A stretch of DNA of 64,000 nt from Balneolaceae bacterium UBA3186 (GCA_002364085.1 DEXK01000012.1:128069-192068), one strand, 5' to 3'; counted from the first letter of the stretch, positions 24,449 through 34,277 are shown. Translations and numbers: made by a program. The notes: generated by a model from the letters alone, not told the origin.

Positions 24449-25807
24449 GTGCTTCAAAAACTACTTTATAATTTTGATATAGCTATTGAAGCTATCCGCA
24501 GAAATAAACTGCGTGCACTTTTAACTTCTTTGGGAATTATCTTTGGTGTAGGATCTGTAATTGCAATGCTTGCTATAGGAACAGGAGCCCAACAAGAAGT
24601 TCTTTCTCAAATGCAGTTATTGGGAACTAATAACGTGATTATTCAACCTGTAATTGAACAAGAAGAAGGTCAAGTTGATGAAAATGCTGCTCAGGAAGAA
24701 GCTAAGAGATTTTCTCCGGGGCTCACACTAGAAGATCTTAAAAGTATTCAATCCGTACTACCGGAAATCGAGTTTGTAAGCCCTGAAATAGTTTATGAAA
24801 CTAATTTTATCAGAAATGCCCGAATGAGGACCGGCAAACTTGTAGGTGTGAATGATGATTATTTCAATATCAATAACTTTGAAATAATCGACGGTTCGAA
24901 TTTTACTGATGCTCAAATTGAAAATTCTTCACCTGTATGTATTATTGGGTACGATGTAAGATCCAAGTTCTTTGCGGGACAAGACCCAATCGGAAAAAAG
25001 ATCAAAGTTGGCCATCTTTGGCTTACTGTTGTTGGCGTACTTAAAAAAAGAGAACTAAGTACCGAGAACATTGAAAGCCTGGGAATTAGAAATTACAATC
25101 TTGATATTTTTGCCCCTGCTACCACTGTTCTTCTTCGCTTCAAAAACAGAGCGCTTCTTACTAAAAAGGACTTAAGTGGAAATCGGAATACTGTTTTCTT
25201 TGGCGGAGGAATGATGGTAAGCTCAAGCAGCTCAAATAACAGTGGTGACAGCAATTACAATCAACTGGATAAACTAATAGTTCGTGTAAGTGATACCAAA
25301 TACAGTGTTCCAATTGCAGAAGTATTATCCAGAATGTTAAAACGCCGCCATAATGATGTTGTTGATTTTGAGATCATAGTACCGGAACAACTGTTGCAGC
25401 AAGAGCAAAGAACTAAACGCATTTTTAATATCGTATTGTCATCCATTGCTTCAATTTCTTTAATAGTTGGCGGTATAGGAATAATGAATATTATGCTCGC
25501 CTCAGTGGTTGAAAGATATCGTGAAATTGGAGTAAGAATGGCTGTAGGTGCTCAAAAGAAAGATATCGAATTACAGTTTTTGACAGAGGCTTTAACAATT
25601 AGTATTTCAGGAGGAATTATGGGGATCATTCTTGGAATGATCTTTAGTTTTGCAATTGAAGCTACCGCTGATATTGCGACGATAGTTACTCCGAGTTCAA
25701 TTTTTATCTCATTCGGCGTTGCACTTTTAATTGGAGTTGTCTTTGGATTTTTTCCTGCAAAACGTGCCGCTCAACAAGATCCTGTACACGCATTAAGACA
25801 TGAATAA
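24449..25807 (+). CDS. MacB-like ABC transporter permease (FtsX/MacB_PCD)
   Basis: 452 residues from a GTG start. Layout is one N-terminal helix (LRALLTSLGIIFGVGSVIAM), a large periplasmic domain of about 230 residues, then three helices with IGIMNIMLASVVERYREIG and VALLIGVVFGFFPAKRAA, which is the MacB membrane architecture without the N-terminal ABC ATPase. The ATPase must be encoded elsewhere, as none is in the operon. The adaptor precedes by 9 bases and the outer-membrane gene overlaps by 8. Confidence 0.9.
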   Translation: MLQKLLYNFDIAIEAIRRNKLRALLTSLGIIFGVGSVIAMLAIGTGAQQEVLSQMQLLGTNNVIIQPVIEQEEGQVDENAAQEEAKRFSPGLTLEDLKSIQSVLPEIEFVSPEIVYETNFIRNARMRTGKLVGVNDDYFNINNFEIIDGSNFTDAQIENSSPVCIIGYDVRSKFFAGQDPIGKKIKVGHLWLTVVGVLKKRELSTENIESLGIRNYNLDIFAPATTVLLRFKNRALLTKKDLSGNRNTVFFGGGMMVSSSSSNNSGDSNYNQLDKLIVRVSDTKYSVPIAEVLSRMLKRRHNDVVDFEIIVPEQLLQQEQRTKRIFNIVLSSIASISLIVGGIGIMNIMLASVVERYREIGVRMAVGAQKKDIELQFLTEALTISISGGIMGIILGMIFSFAIEATADIATIVTPSSIFISFGVALLIGVVFGFFPAKRAAQQDPVHALRHE

Positions 25808-27269
25808 AAGACTTTTTTTGCCGATTCTGGCACTACTCTTATTTTTCACTCCTCAATTATTTGGGCAAACTGCTCGCACTCTTACTCTTGAAGAGAGTAT
25901 TGAGATAGCAAAAGATAACAGTCCGCTTTCCCGGGCTGCTACATTTAGCTTAATTGCTTCAAAGTGGCGGTATAAATCTTTCAGAGCCGATCTACTTCCA
26001 AGCTTAGATCTGAACGGAAATATTCCAAACTACAGACTAGGAACTCAAACTGTAAACACAGCAGACGGGATTCAGAATGTTAGTTTTAATAATTCGAACG
26101 CAAATTTAGGACTTTCCATAAATCAGGCTATTCTACCAACAGGCGGTTCCGTTTCAGTTACTTCAAGCTTAAACAGGCTGGGAATTTTTAAAGGAGAAAA
26201 CAGATACGAGTGGTCAAGTACTCCCTTTAGTATCGTATATAACCAACCTCTTTTCCAGTATAATAATCTGAAATGGAGGAATAGAATAGAGCCTTTACGA
26301 TTTAAAATTGCAGAAAAACAATTTGTAGAAGATCTTGAAGACCTCTCCTTTACAGTTACTCAAAGTTTCTTTGATGTATTGATATCAAAGATCAATGTTG
26401 AAATTGCTGATTTCAATGTTACGGTTAATGATTCTATATATAATATTTCAAAAGGACGTTTTGAAGTCGGCAGTTTAGCGGAAAATGATCTGCTTCAAAC
26501 GGAGTTAGCTTACAGAAATGCCGAAGCATCACTTACCAATGCTAAACTAACTTATCAAAGAGCCGAAGAAAATTTTAAAGCACTTTTAGGCCTTGATGAT
26601 ACTATCGAGATCGAGATCGAAGCTCCGGAAACAGCTCCAGATGTTGATCTGAACTTTGACAAAGCTCTTGCTCTGGCTTTAGAGAATAACAGTCAATCTT
26701 TACAATTCAGGTTGGATGAGATACAGGCAAATCAAGCCTATGATCAAGCTAAAAGAAATGGAAGTTTTACCGCCAATTTACGAGCTGAGTATGGACTTAA
26801 TGATACAGCTATTGAGTTTGCTGAAGTATATGACAACCCTGGTGATTTGAAATCATTTAATATTGGTTTTCAAATACCCATTTTTAACTGGGGTAAAAAT
26901 ATGGCTCAAGTAAAAGCTGCACGAAATCAACAGCTAGCAACTGCAAACAGCATTGAATATCAAAAATTACAATTTGAGCTTAATGTTAGAAGTACCGTTA
27001 GGGAATTTGAGCTTCTTAAAGGACAAGTAGAATTAGCTGAAATTTCAGATAATATTGCTGAGCGAAGATATGATGTATCAAAGAATCGTTATTTGATTGG
27101 AAAGATCGATATTACCAACCTATTTATTGCTCAAAATGAAAAAGACAGTGCGCGTCGGAATTATATTCAAGCCTTAAGAAATTACTGGTCTGGTTACTAT
27201 AATCTGCGCCGACTTACTTTATTCGACTTTGCAAAGGATCAACCTATTTATCATGAAATAGATCTTTAG
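25800..27269 (+). CDS. TolC-family outer-membrane efflux protein
   Basis: 489 residues with a signal peptide (LFLPILALLLFFTPQLFGQ). Two long helical repeats show the OEP family pattern: TLEESIEIAKDNSP, LENDLLQTELAYRNAEASL-type helices, and a C-terminal repeat with FNWGKNMAQVKAARNQ and DITNLFIAQNEKDSAR. It completes an efflux assembly with the adaptor and permease before it. The substrate is unknown. Confidence 0.92.
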   Translation: MNKRLFLPILALLLFFTPQLFGQTARTLTLEESIEIAKDNSPLSRAATFSLIASKWRYKSFRADLLPSLDLNGNIPNYRLGTQTVNTADGIQNVSFNNSNANLGLSINQAILPTGGSVSVTSSLNRLGIFKGENRYEWSSTPFSIVYNQPLFQYNNLKWRNRIEPLRFKIAEKQFVEDLEDLSFTVTQSFFDVLISKINVEIADFNVTVNDSIYNISKGRFEVGSLAENDLLQTELAYRNAEASLTNAKLTYQRAEENFKALLGLDDTIEIEIEAPETAPDVDLNFDKALALALENNSQSLQFRLDEIQANQAYDQAKRNGSFTANLRAEYGLNDTAIEFAEVYDNPGDLKSFNIGFQIPIFNWGKNMAQVKAARNQQLATANSIEYQKLQFELNVRSTVREFELLKGQVELAEISDNIAERRYDVSKNRYLIGKIDITNLFIAQNEKDSARRNYIQALRNYWSGYYNLRRLTLFDFAKDQPIYHEIDL

Positions 27270-27287
27270 ATATAAATTATTTTCTGA

Positions 27288-27319
27288 TTTCAGTACTTCT
27301 TAAGTATTTGCTACATTTG
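27288..27319 (+). promoter_or_regulatory. Candidate Bacteroidota-type promoter
   Basis: TACATTTG (27312-27319) matches TAnnTTTG, with TTTC about 20 bases upstream as a weak -33 element. It stands 28 bases before the ATG of the TPR lipoprotein gene. Confidence 0.45.
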
Positions 27320-27347
27320 GTGATTAACTAACTACCAAATCTGATTT

Positions 27348-28274
27348 ATGAAGAACTTATTAGCAGTAATTTATATTGGACTCTTTTTGGGCTGTTCCTC
27401 TCCGGCTCCAAAATATGCTTCACTTCCTGAAGACGTTCAAGCCGTTTCACTTTTAGGCGATACTTTATTTACCAGTTCAAGTTCTCTTCCTGATGCTTTA
27501 ACCATTCGAATTGACTCCCTTATTGACGCAGCGGAGCAAGAAAGCAGAGAGTCTGACGTATTAATTTGGAAGGCACGCCTTTCAGGGTATAACGGGGAAT
27601 ACAGAGAAGCCATCGATCTGCTATCAGAAAGAATTGAAAAAGACTCTGATAATCCTGCTTTATATCGCCATCGCGGGCACCGCTACATCTCACTTCGCGC
27701 TTTTGATTTGGCTATTAAAGATCTCGAAAAAGCTGCTGAACTTATAAGAAACACTGAAGACATTATCGAACAGGATGGCCTACCCAATGAAATGAATACA
27801 CCCAAAAGTAGTTTGCATACTAATATTTGGTACCACCTTGGGCTGGCTTATTATTTAAACAAAGATTTCGAAAATGCGCAGAAAGCCTATGTAGAATGTA
27901 TTAACGCAAGCACAAATGATGACATGATGATAGCTGCACTATACTGGTATTACATGAGCCTGAGAAGAAATGGGCAAGATGAGTTTGCAGGAAAAGTTAT
28001 TGATCCTGTTCGCGCAGAAATGAATATTGTTGAAAATGACAGTTACCATAAACTACTTTTGGTTTTTAAAGGAGAATTTGATCCAAACGCACTATTAGGT
28101 ACAGATACGGACGCCCTAAGTAACGCAACTGTTGGATATGGAGTAGGAAATTGGCACTACATCAATGGCAGAAAAGACAGAGCAATAGAGATCTGGCAAA
28201 ATGTTTATGATGCCGGAAACTGGTCAGCATTCGGATTTATAGCAAGTGAAGCGGAATTGGGCTCAAAAAACTAG
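27348..28274 (+). CDS. TPR-repeat lipoprotein
   Basis: 308 residues. Lipobox LFLGC at residue 16. Helical TPR repeats run over residues 60-200 (EAIDLLSERIEKDSDNPALY, AFDLAIKDLEKAAELI, AYYLNKDFENAQKAYVECI) and end with a repeat (YINGRKDRAIEIWQNVYDAG). Probably a periplasmic/outer-membrane scaffold. Right behind its stop codon the same frame continues with a TonB-like sequence, listed separately. Expressed from its own candidate promoter. Confidence 0.8.
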   Translation: MKNLLAVIYIGLFLGCSSPAPKYASLPEDVQAVSLLGDTLFTSSSSLPDALTIRIDSLIDAAEQESRESDVLIWKARLSGYNGEYREAIDLLSERIEKDSDNPALYRHRGHRYISLRAFDLAIKDLEKAAELIRNTEDIIEQDGLPNEMNTPKSSLHTNIWYHLGLAYYLNKDFENAQKAYVECINASTNDDMMIAALYWYYMSLRRNGQDEFAGKVIDPVRAEMNIVENDSYHKLLLVFKGEFDPNALLGTDTDALSNATVGYGVGNWHYINGRKDRAIEIWQNVYDAGNWSAFGFIASEAELGSKN

Positions 28275-28445
28275 GATGAAATCACTAATGCTTCTATACC
28301 GAAAATGAAAATAAATTATCCTGAACTTGCTAGAAATAGTGTCGTTCAGGATAATATTATATTAAAAGTTCAGGTATCAAGAAAAGGTGATTCAGTAGTC
28401 GCAATTTTTGAGGCACCCTATGAATTTAAAGTTTTCGATAACTAG
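28275..28445 (+). pseudogene. TonB C-terminal domain-like fragment in frame after a stop
   Basis: The frame of the TPR lipoprotein continues after TAG (28272-28274) for 56 codons to the TAG at 28443-28445. It reads KINYPELARNSVVQDN, then IILKVQVSRKGDSVV, which is the start and middle of the TonB_C domain (YPE-x-A-R then V-x-V-x-x-x-G). The last part of that domain is missing or degenerate. Either a nonsense change cut a longer lipoprotein that ended with TonB_C, or this is a remnant of an older gene. An ATG in frame (28305) gives only 46 residues. Confidence 0.6.
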
Positions 28446-28455
28446 CACGGCTTTT

Positions 28456-30966
28456 CTAGTTTCCAACAAAAAACACAGCATTACCAAATAACAACTTCCC
28501 ATTGTGCCAAAAACCTCGGTAAAGTGGATTATCTATCATATATACTACTCTACCAGAACCCATATTCTGAACCCCAAAGGAAAGTGTGTTTTCTAAGATC
28601 TTTTTAGCATCTGTTCCAACAAAACCACTTCTGTGAGCGCCGGATTTTGCGGCACCAACATTCCATCCGTTATCAAGATATTCATATCCTGTAGAGCCTA
28701 ATTTTAAAGTCATATAGGTATCATCATATCCAAAAGCCAATGGATGCGTATTATCCATTGATAACTCAAAAATTGAGCCTGCATTTAATCTGGATGCAAA
28801 CGCACGGTTTGAGTCTCCATATTTTTTCAACTTCTCGTTCGGATCTTCATCTTTCTTATCCTCATCACTGTCTGAAGATCTTCTCTTAAGATTGAAACCA
28901 TCTTTACCCGCTAAAAATCCATTTGCTCCTTCAATGGCAATTAACGTCCCTCCACTTCGGATCCAATCTTTAAGATCATTAAGACCGGATTCAGAAAACG
29001 TACTTCCATAAGACCCTGAAGGCATGATCATTACATCGTATTCATGCCAGTCTATATATCCAATATCATCTCTGTTAATCAGATTAACCGGATACTCGAT
29101 CTGTTGATCAAAATAATGCCAAATATGACCTACCATATTAGAACTTGTTCCATCACCGGCTATTAAACCAACTTTAGGAGCGGTTAAAAATCTCACCGAA
29201 GATGAACCAAAATCTTTACCTGAACTTACAAACCCGGTAGCAACAGGTGTTAAAAAACGCCCTAGTTCATCAGCTGTTTGCTTTACGATTTTATCAAAAT
29301 CATCACCCAGTTTTTCGTTACCGTTTCTTGTGATCACAAGCGTGCCGGCTTCATATTTATTTCCGTTTAATGTAAATCCTTCTTCTGCATAACGGGCATT
29401 TACTCCTTTTTTAAGAAGTGCTGCCAAATACTTTAAATCATCCAAAGAATTCCACTTTGCAAGATACGCGTATGGTTTATTTACATTTGCAGTTACAGAA
29501 GAAGTAGTAGTACTGGAAACCGGCTGTTGGCTAATATTTCCTTTTACTGCAAAACCTTCTAACCCATACGCGTAATGAGTTTCCCAAGCGGTAATGTCAT
29601 AAGTGAGGGAATCTTCCAATTCAGGTTTTGGCTCAAAAAGCACCCGAACCAAAGTTCCTTGAGGTTGAAAAGTACTAATCACATAATCACCTTCTTCTAT
29701 ATTCACTCTTCCTGTTTCACCCGTTGAATAATCATAGCCCTCCATTCGCGAACTGCTTGTCGCTTCACCAAATTCAATATTTTGCTTGATCAAGTATTGA
29801 AGTAAGCTTGCTACTTTATCAGGGTTACTAGACTTCTTAATTACAAAAGTCTTGTACTCACCTGCTCCGTTTTCTCTTGTTTGCTTAAAATAATTTGCAA
29901 ACTCGTCTACTACTCTTTCCTTGTTTTGAGCCGTAATTTCAACTGTTGAAAGTCCGGTAGTAGAATGGTGAGTTAACCTGTCCCAAAGTCTTAGTGTATC
30001 TCCTTCAGCAGTTCTAACCCCTAGTCCGCCTCGGCTGTGTCCGGCTTGTTCATAAGTCATTCCAATTGCGCCGTTAAATGTAGGCCAAGTGTCGCCATAG
30101 CTTGGATAAAACAGGTCGAAAAATTCTTTAGTGAAATACAGCCAGTTTTCCTGATCAAAATATTTAGCATGGTTCTTACCGATCATCGTTTGATATTCAC
30201 TTTGCCAATCGGTAATAGCAGTATGATATGGTCTGGCAGCAGGAGCAAAATAATACGGACTGTTAAAACCCTGCTCATGAAAATCAACATGTACGTGTGG
30301 CATCCAAGTTAAGTAAGCCTGAATTCTATATTGAGTTTCAATTTGTGTTTGCCATGCCCAATCTCTGTTCAGATCAAAATAATAGTGATTGGTTCTTCCA
30401 CCAGGCCACGGTTCGTTATGCTCTCTGGATTCCGGGTTTACATTTGGCTCTTTACCTGTTACAGATTTATTCCAGTATACATATCGGTCTCTTCCATCCG
30501 GATTGATCATGGGATCCATCACAACCATTACATCATTCAGCCATTCTCTCTTTTCCGTAATCAATGTATAGATCGTATTTAAAGCAGCCTCACTCGATGA
30601 AGTCTCATTTCCGTGGACATTATAACTCAACCATACAATTGGGGTTTTATCTGCTGTAGGCTCTCCATCCATAAAGCCAACCCTTTTCAAATTATTTGTA
30701 CGTATTTCTTCTGATCGGTTTTGATTAGCAACTGAAGAAACTGTAGCTATCACTAACTCTCTGCCTTCATACGTTTCTCCGTACTTCTGAATAGTAACCA
30801 TATCAGAATTATCAGCTACGTGCTGAAAATAAGCATGAACTTTATAATGTGGTGTCCATTGTTCTCCCAGTTCGTACCCTAAAAACTCAGCAGGTGACTG
30901 CAATTGAGCAAATGTGGCTGTCGATAAAGCAAGAAGCAGAATCAGAGTTTTAAAACTTCTATACAT
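28456..30966 (-). CDS. M14 family zinc carboxypeptidase, secreted
   Basis: 836 residues from the ATG at 30966, chosen because MYRSFKTLILLLALSTATFAQ is a good signal peptide; the earlier in-frame start would bury it. Zinc residues are in SYNVHGNETSS (His and Glu) and a later His in HVHVDFHEQGF. YYFDLNRDW and TYEQAGHSRGG support the M14 family of large Bacteroidota members. The C-terminal 300 residues are a glutamine-amidotransferase-like segment (YDVMIMPSGSYGS, LIAIEGANGFL). It would cleave C-terminal residues of peptides in the periplasm or outside. Confidence 0.9.
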   Translation of the reverse strand: MYRSFKTLILLLALSTATFAQLQSPAEFLGYELGEQWTPHYKVHAYFQHVADNSDMVTIQKYGETYEGRELVIATVSSVANQNRSEEIRTNNLKRVGFMDGEPTADKTPIVWLSYNVHGNETSSSEAALNTIYTLITEKREWLNDVMVVMDPMINPDGRDRYVYWNKSVTGKEPNVNPESREHNEPWPGGRTNHYYFDLNRDWAWQTQIETQYRIQAYLTWMPHVHVDFHEQGFNSPYYFAPAARPYHTAITDWQSEYQTMIGKNHAKYFDQENWLYFTKEFFDLFYPSYGDTWPTFNGAIGMTYEQAGHSRGGLGVRTAEGDTLRLWDRLTHHSTTGLSTVEITAQNKERVVDEFANYFKQTRENGAGEYKTFVIKKSSNPDKVASLLQYLIKQNIEFGEATSSSRMEGYDYSTGETGRVNIEEGDYVISTFQPQGTLVRVLFEPKPELEDSLTYDITAWETHYAYGLEGFAVKGNISQQPVSSTTTSSVTANVNKPYAYLAKWNSLDDLKYLAALLKKGVNARYAEEGFTLNGNKYEAGTLVITRNGNEKLGDDFDKIVKQTADELGRFLTPVATGFVSSGKDFGSSSVRFLTAPKVGLIAGDGTSSNMVGHIWHYFDQQIEYPVNLINRDDIGYIDWHEYDVMIMPSGSYGSTFSESGLNDLKDWIRSGGTLIAIEGANGFLAGKDGFNLKRRSSDSDEDKKDEDPNEKLKKYGDSNRAFASRLNAGSIFELSMDNTHPLAFGYDDTYMTLKLGSTGYEYLDNGWNVGAAKSGAHRSGFVGTDAKKILENTLSFGVQNMGSGRVVYMIDNPLYRGFWHNGKLLFGNAVFFVGN

Positions 30967-31080
30967 AGTGTGGTAGTTAGGAATTAAAATTGTTTGTTCT
31001 TCATGGATTTTACAGCTTACTTTTCCTTTGAACAACTCTTTTGAATAACTTTTACGGAATTATTAATCAAGTATGTGCCA

Positions 31081-31851
31081 ATGCTTTCTAAAACCTTACT
31101 TTTTGCGATCATCATCTCCGGTTTTTCTACGGATATAGTAATGAGACACGATGTAGATGAATCCGAATACATCGCTTTAGCTGAAAAATATGCCGGTTCT
31201 GCAATCAGGCTTAATGTCGGATGCGGAACTTTTATACATCCTAACGTGATACTGACTGCTGCCCATGTTGCTTCCGTTCCTGAAATTGGTAATGATGTCA
31301 CAATTAATGGAGTTAAATATGCTATCAAAAAGATGATCAATCATTCGGAATTTGATATAAGACGAAGTATAGCCAACGACATCGCCATAATAATTCTTGA
31401 AGAAGATGTCCCCAATGTTGAACTGGCAAAGCTCTATTACAATAATGACGAAGTCGGAAAAGAGGTCATTTTTGCAGGCACAGGCTGGGCGGGAACCGGT
31501 GACAAGGGAATGATTGAAGGATCGATCAATAAAGATCGAAAAATGCGTGCTGCTCAAAACAAAGTAGATGGAATTCGTGACGATGGTTTTATTAGATTTA
31601 CTTTTGACACTCCTGATTCTGAAGATGCATTACCACTTGAAGGAATCAGCGGCCCGGGTGATAGCGGAGGACCCGCTCTATGGTTTGATGGCGACCAGGC
31701 ATATATACTTGGTGTAAGTTCGCATCAAAATGGCAGGGGAATGGGAAAACCGGAAGGAGTGTATGATGTGTATGAATTCTATACCAGAGTTTCAGAATTT
31801 ACAGATTGGATTGAGACCGAATTAAAAAACAACGATATTGATTTGAATTAA
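31081..31851 (+). CDS. Trypsin-like serine protease, secreted
   Basis: About 256 residues. The ATG at 31081 is preferred over a GTG at 31075. A hydrophobic N-terminus (MLSKTLLFAIIISGFS) suggests export. Triad residues are His62 (LTAAHVA), Asp100 (ANDIAIII) and Ser195 (GPGDSGGP), in the S1 order and spacing, with GVSSHQNG-type strand before the C-terminal helix. Chymotrypsin-fold enzymes of this type are less common in bacteria than S8. Its start lies across a short divergent gap from the M14 peptidase, so both may share a promoter region as an extracellular protein-degrading pair. Confidence 0.9.
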   Translation: MLSKTLLFAIIISGFSTDIVMRHDVDESEYIALAEKYAGSAIRLNVGCGTFIHPNVILTAAHVASVPEIGNDVTINGVKYAIKKMINHSEFDIRRSIANDIAIIILEEDVPNVELAKLYYNNDEVGKEVIFAGTGWAGTGDKGMIEGSINKDRKMRAAQNKVDGIRDDGFIRFTFDTPDSEDALPLEGISGPGDSGGPALWFDGDQAYILGVSSHQNGRGMGKPEGVYDVYEFYTRVSEFTDWIETELKNNDIDLN

Positions 31852-31857
31852 TAGTCC

Positions 31858-31919
31858 GCCACTAAAACGCCATATCGCAAAAACAATAGAATAGATTTGT
31901 GGTTTTGTGCTTCCGTGGC
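31858..31919. repeat. Palindromic intergenic element GCCAC...GTGGC
   Basis: A 62-base block starting GCCACTAAAACGCC and ending GTGCTTCCGTGGC has inverted ends and internal partly complementary words (CACAAAACCAC on the minus strand). It resembles the GCCAC...GTGGC-ended dispersed repeats I recall from Bacteroidota and neighbours. It overlaps a possible GTG start of the PolX gene and so argues for the ATG at 31937. Confidence 0.5.
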
Positions 31920-31936
31920 AAAAGAAATCGAAAGAC

Positions 31937-33694
31937 ATGCCCAGCAATCAAGACATCGCATCCAAACTCCGTGAAGTATTCCAACTCATGCAATTGGCAG
32001 GAGAGAATCGCTTTAAGGCCATCGCCTTTGACAAAGCTGCTCTCACAATAGATGGAATGAGCGATGATATCAACGAGTACATCAATAACAAGAACCTGAC
32101 TGATATAAAAGGGATCGGAAAATCCATTGCGGAAGATATTTATGCTTATGCTGAAACGGGGAAAATGCCCGTACTGGAAGCTTTTCGTGAGAAAATACCG
32201 CCGGGACTTTTGAAATGGACTGAAATTTCAGGACTGGGCCCGAAGAACATCCTCAAAATTCATGAGACCTTTGGTATTACTGAAATTGAAGAGTTGAAAG
32301 AGCTGATCAATAACGGTGATCTTGCAAAACTACCGGGATTAGGTGGGAAGTCTGCTGAGAAAATTCAGAAGTCCATCGAATGGATGGAAAAATATGATGA
32401 ACGATGCAGACTGGATGAAGCTCAGAAAATTGCCGACGATATATATATCAGCTTAAAAGATCTGGAAGGTGTTCAGCAAATTGAACTCGCAGGATCATTA
32501 CGCCGCTCAAAAGAAACCATTGGCGATATTGATATTTTGATTGCAGCTGATGAAAAATATATCCCAGGATTATTTGAAGTGTTTACCAATCACGGAAGAG
32601 TAACAGAAGTTCTTGGGAAAGGAGACACCAAAAGCTCTGTTCGAACAACAGACGGCCGACAGGTTGATCTCAGAATTGTGAAACCGGAAAACTTTGCCGC
32701 TGCTTTGATGTACTTCACCGGAAGTAAGGAACACAATGTAGAACTGCGGTCCCGTGCCAGAAATAAAGGAATGAGTTTGAATGAATACGGTTTGTATAAA
32801 CTCAAAGAAGACGGCGATACCGATTGGGATGCTCCTCAGAATTTCAAAACCGAATCGGATATATACAAATTATTAGACCTGAATTTTGTACCACCTGAAT
32901 TGCGTGAAGATCGCGGTGAATTTGAGATCTTTGAAACTCATAAAGGAATCGACCTAGTAACGGACGATGATATTCGTGGAGTGATTCATGCTCACAGTAC
33001 CTGGAGTGATGGCAAGTTTTCCATCAAAGAAATGGCTGAAGCTTGTATCGAAAGAGGATATGAATATTTAGGAATTACTGATCACTCTCAAACGGCAGCT
33101 TACGCCGGAGGATTAAAGCCCGATGAAGTAAAGCAGCAGTGGGATGAAATTGATGCCTTGAACGAAGGGTTTAAATCGTCAGGGACAAACTTTGTGATCT
33201 TTAAAGGTATCGAATCAGATATTCTGGCTGACGGAAGTCTGGATTACGATGATGATATTCTGGAAGGTTTTGATTTTGTCATCGCTTCCGTCCATCAATC
33301 CTTAGAAATGCCGGAAAATAAGATGATGGAGCGGTTCCGGAATGCGATCAAAAATCCATATACAAGAATGATCGGACACCCAACCGGACGTTTACTCTTG
33401 AAAAGAGAAGAAAGTAAGATAGACCTTAATGAATTAGTTGCTTTAGCTGCAGAGCACAATACAGCTATAGAGATCAACGCCAACCCACGACGTTTAGATC
33501 TGGATTGGAAATTTGGTAACAAAGCTAAAGAAGTAGGCATGATGACTTCTATCAATCCTGATGCTCATAATATTGACGGTATTGATTTGATGAGTTATGG
33601 AGTTCGCATAGCTCGGAAAGGAAAATATGAAAAGGAAAGGGTGTTGAATACGAAGAGCGCAGAAGAGGTAATAAAATTTTTTAAGACTAGATAA
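31937..33694 (+). CDS. polX: DNA polymerase/3'-5' exonuclease PolX (X-family polymerase plus PHP)
   Basis: 585 residues. Helix-hairpin-helix segments come first (LTDIKGIGKSIAEDI, EISGLGPKNILKI, LAKLPGLGGKSAEKI). The nucleotidyltransferase motif is GSLRRSKETIGDIDILI (the catalytic Asp pair), and a PHP domain follows (VIHAHSTWSDGKFS, ITDHSQTAAYAGG, INANPRRLDLDW, INPDAH). The start at 31937 (MPSNQDIASKLREVF) matches the family; a GTG ten codons earlier sits in a repeat. It works in base-excision repair and gap filling. Confidence 0.95.
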   Translation: MPSNQDIASKLREVFQLMQLAGENRFKAIAFDKAALTIDGMSDDINEYINNKNLTDIKGIGKSIAEDIYAYAETGKMPVLEAFREKIPPGLLKWTEISGLGPKNILKIHETFGITEIEELKELINNGDLAKLPGLGGKSAEKIQKSIEWMEKYDERCRLDEAQKIADDIYISLKDLEGVQQIELAGSLRRSKETIGDIDILIAADEKYIPGLFEVFTNHGRVTEVLGKGDTKSSVRTTDGRQVDLRIVKPENFAAALMYFTGSKEHNVELRSRARNKGMSLNEYGLYKLKEDGDTDWDAPQNFKTESDIYKLLDLNFVPPELREDRGEFEIFETHKGIDLVTDDDIRGVIHAHSTWSDGKFSIKEMAEACIERGYEYLGITDHSQTAAYAGGLKPDEVKQQWDEIDALNEGFKSSGTNFVIFKGIESDILADGSLDYDDDILEGFDFVIASVHQSLEMPENKMMERFRNAIKNPYTRMIGHPTGRLLLKREESKIDLNELVALAAEHNTAIEINANPRRLDLDWKFGNKAKEVGMMTSINPDAHNIDGIDLMSYGVRIARKGKYEKERVLNTKSAEEVIKFFKTR

Positions 33695-33696
33695 AA

Positions 33697-34263
33697 TTGA
33701 GAATTTTCAGTTTACCATTATTTTTAATCCTAGGTAATTTAAACCTTAGCGCTCAACCTTTTAGTTCAATTGAGATCGGGGGGGCTTTGAGCAGGCCTTC
33801 GATACAAGATGAATCATATTCATCACGCTGGGCACTAACTGACGCTTATTCTATCCAACTTCGAGTGCCATACTATAGAAAACTAACTATAGGCGCTGAA
33901 TACACCTACTTCATTTACAAAGGAAAAGAAGAAGGCTATTCTGATATTTCAGCGACAAACTATTCTGCTTTAATTGGGTTTAACTCTTTTAGAAATAAAA
34001 GACTAAATATTTTTTTGGGAATAAATGTTGGCATTCAAAGAACATTGTTGCTTGATAAAAAATTCACTTCTAATCCGGATGAAAGTGAGCTACTTTACTC
34101 CTTAGTTTTTGAGCCTCAAATTTCATTTAAAAGAGTGGTTATTTTTGGAAGTGCTACTTACCAGAAAATTTATAATTATAGACGACAGCATATTTTTTAT
34201 ATAGGCTATGGAGTGCGATTAAGAATTGGACTACCCAACAAAATACAAGAGTTTATTGAGTAA
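33697..34263 (+). CDS. Small outer-membrane beta-barrel protein (TTG start)
   Basis: 188 residues. TTG start two bases after the PolX stop. The N-terminal signal (MRIFSLPLFLILGNLNLSAQ) is clear, and alternating hydrophobic/aromatic strands follow (YRKLTIGAEYTYFIYKG, LNIFLGINVGIQRTLLL, QHIFYIGYGVRLRIGL), as in small 8-stranded barrels. No named family. It and the next gene are markedly AT-rich beside PolX, suggesting acquisition. Confidence 0.65.
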   Translation: MRIFSLPLFLILGNLNLSAQPFSSIEIGGALSRPSIQDESYSSRWALTDAYSIQLRVPYYRKLTIGAEYTYFIYKGKEEGYSDISATNYSALIGFNSFRNKRLNIFLGINVGIQRTLLLDKKFTSNPDESELLYSLVFEPQISFKRVVIFGSATYQKIYNYRRQHIFYIGYGVRLRIGLPNKIQEFIE

Positions 34264-34277
34264 GATCTTTGGTTTTT

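Noticed and set aside
31017..31557. Minus-strand frames across the trypsin-like gene
   Set aside because: They oppose a gene with a full S1 triad and show no motifs.
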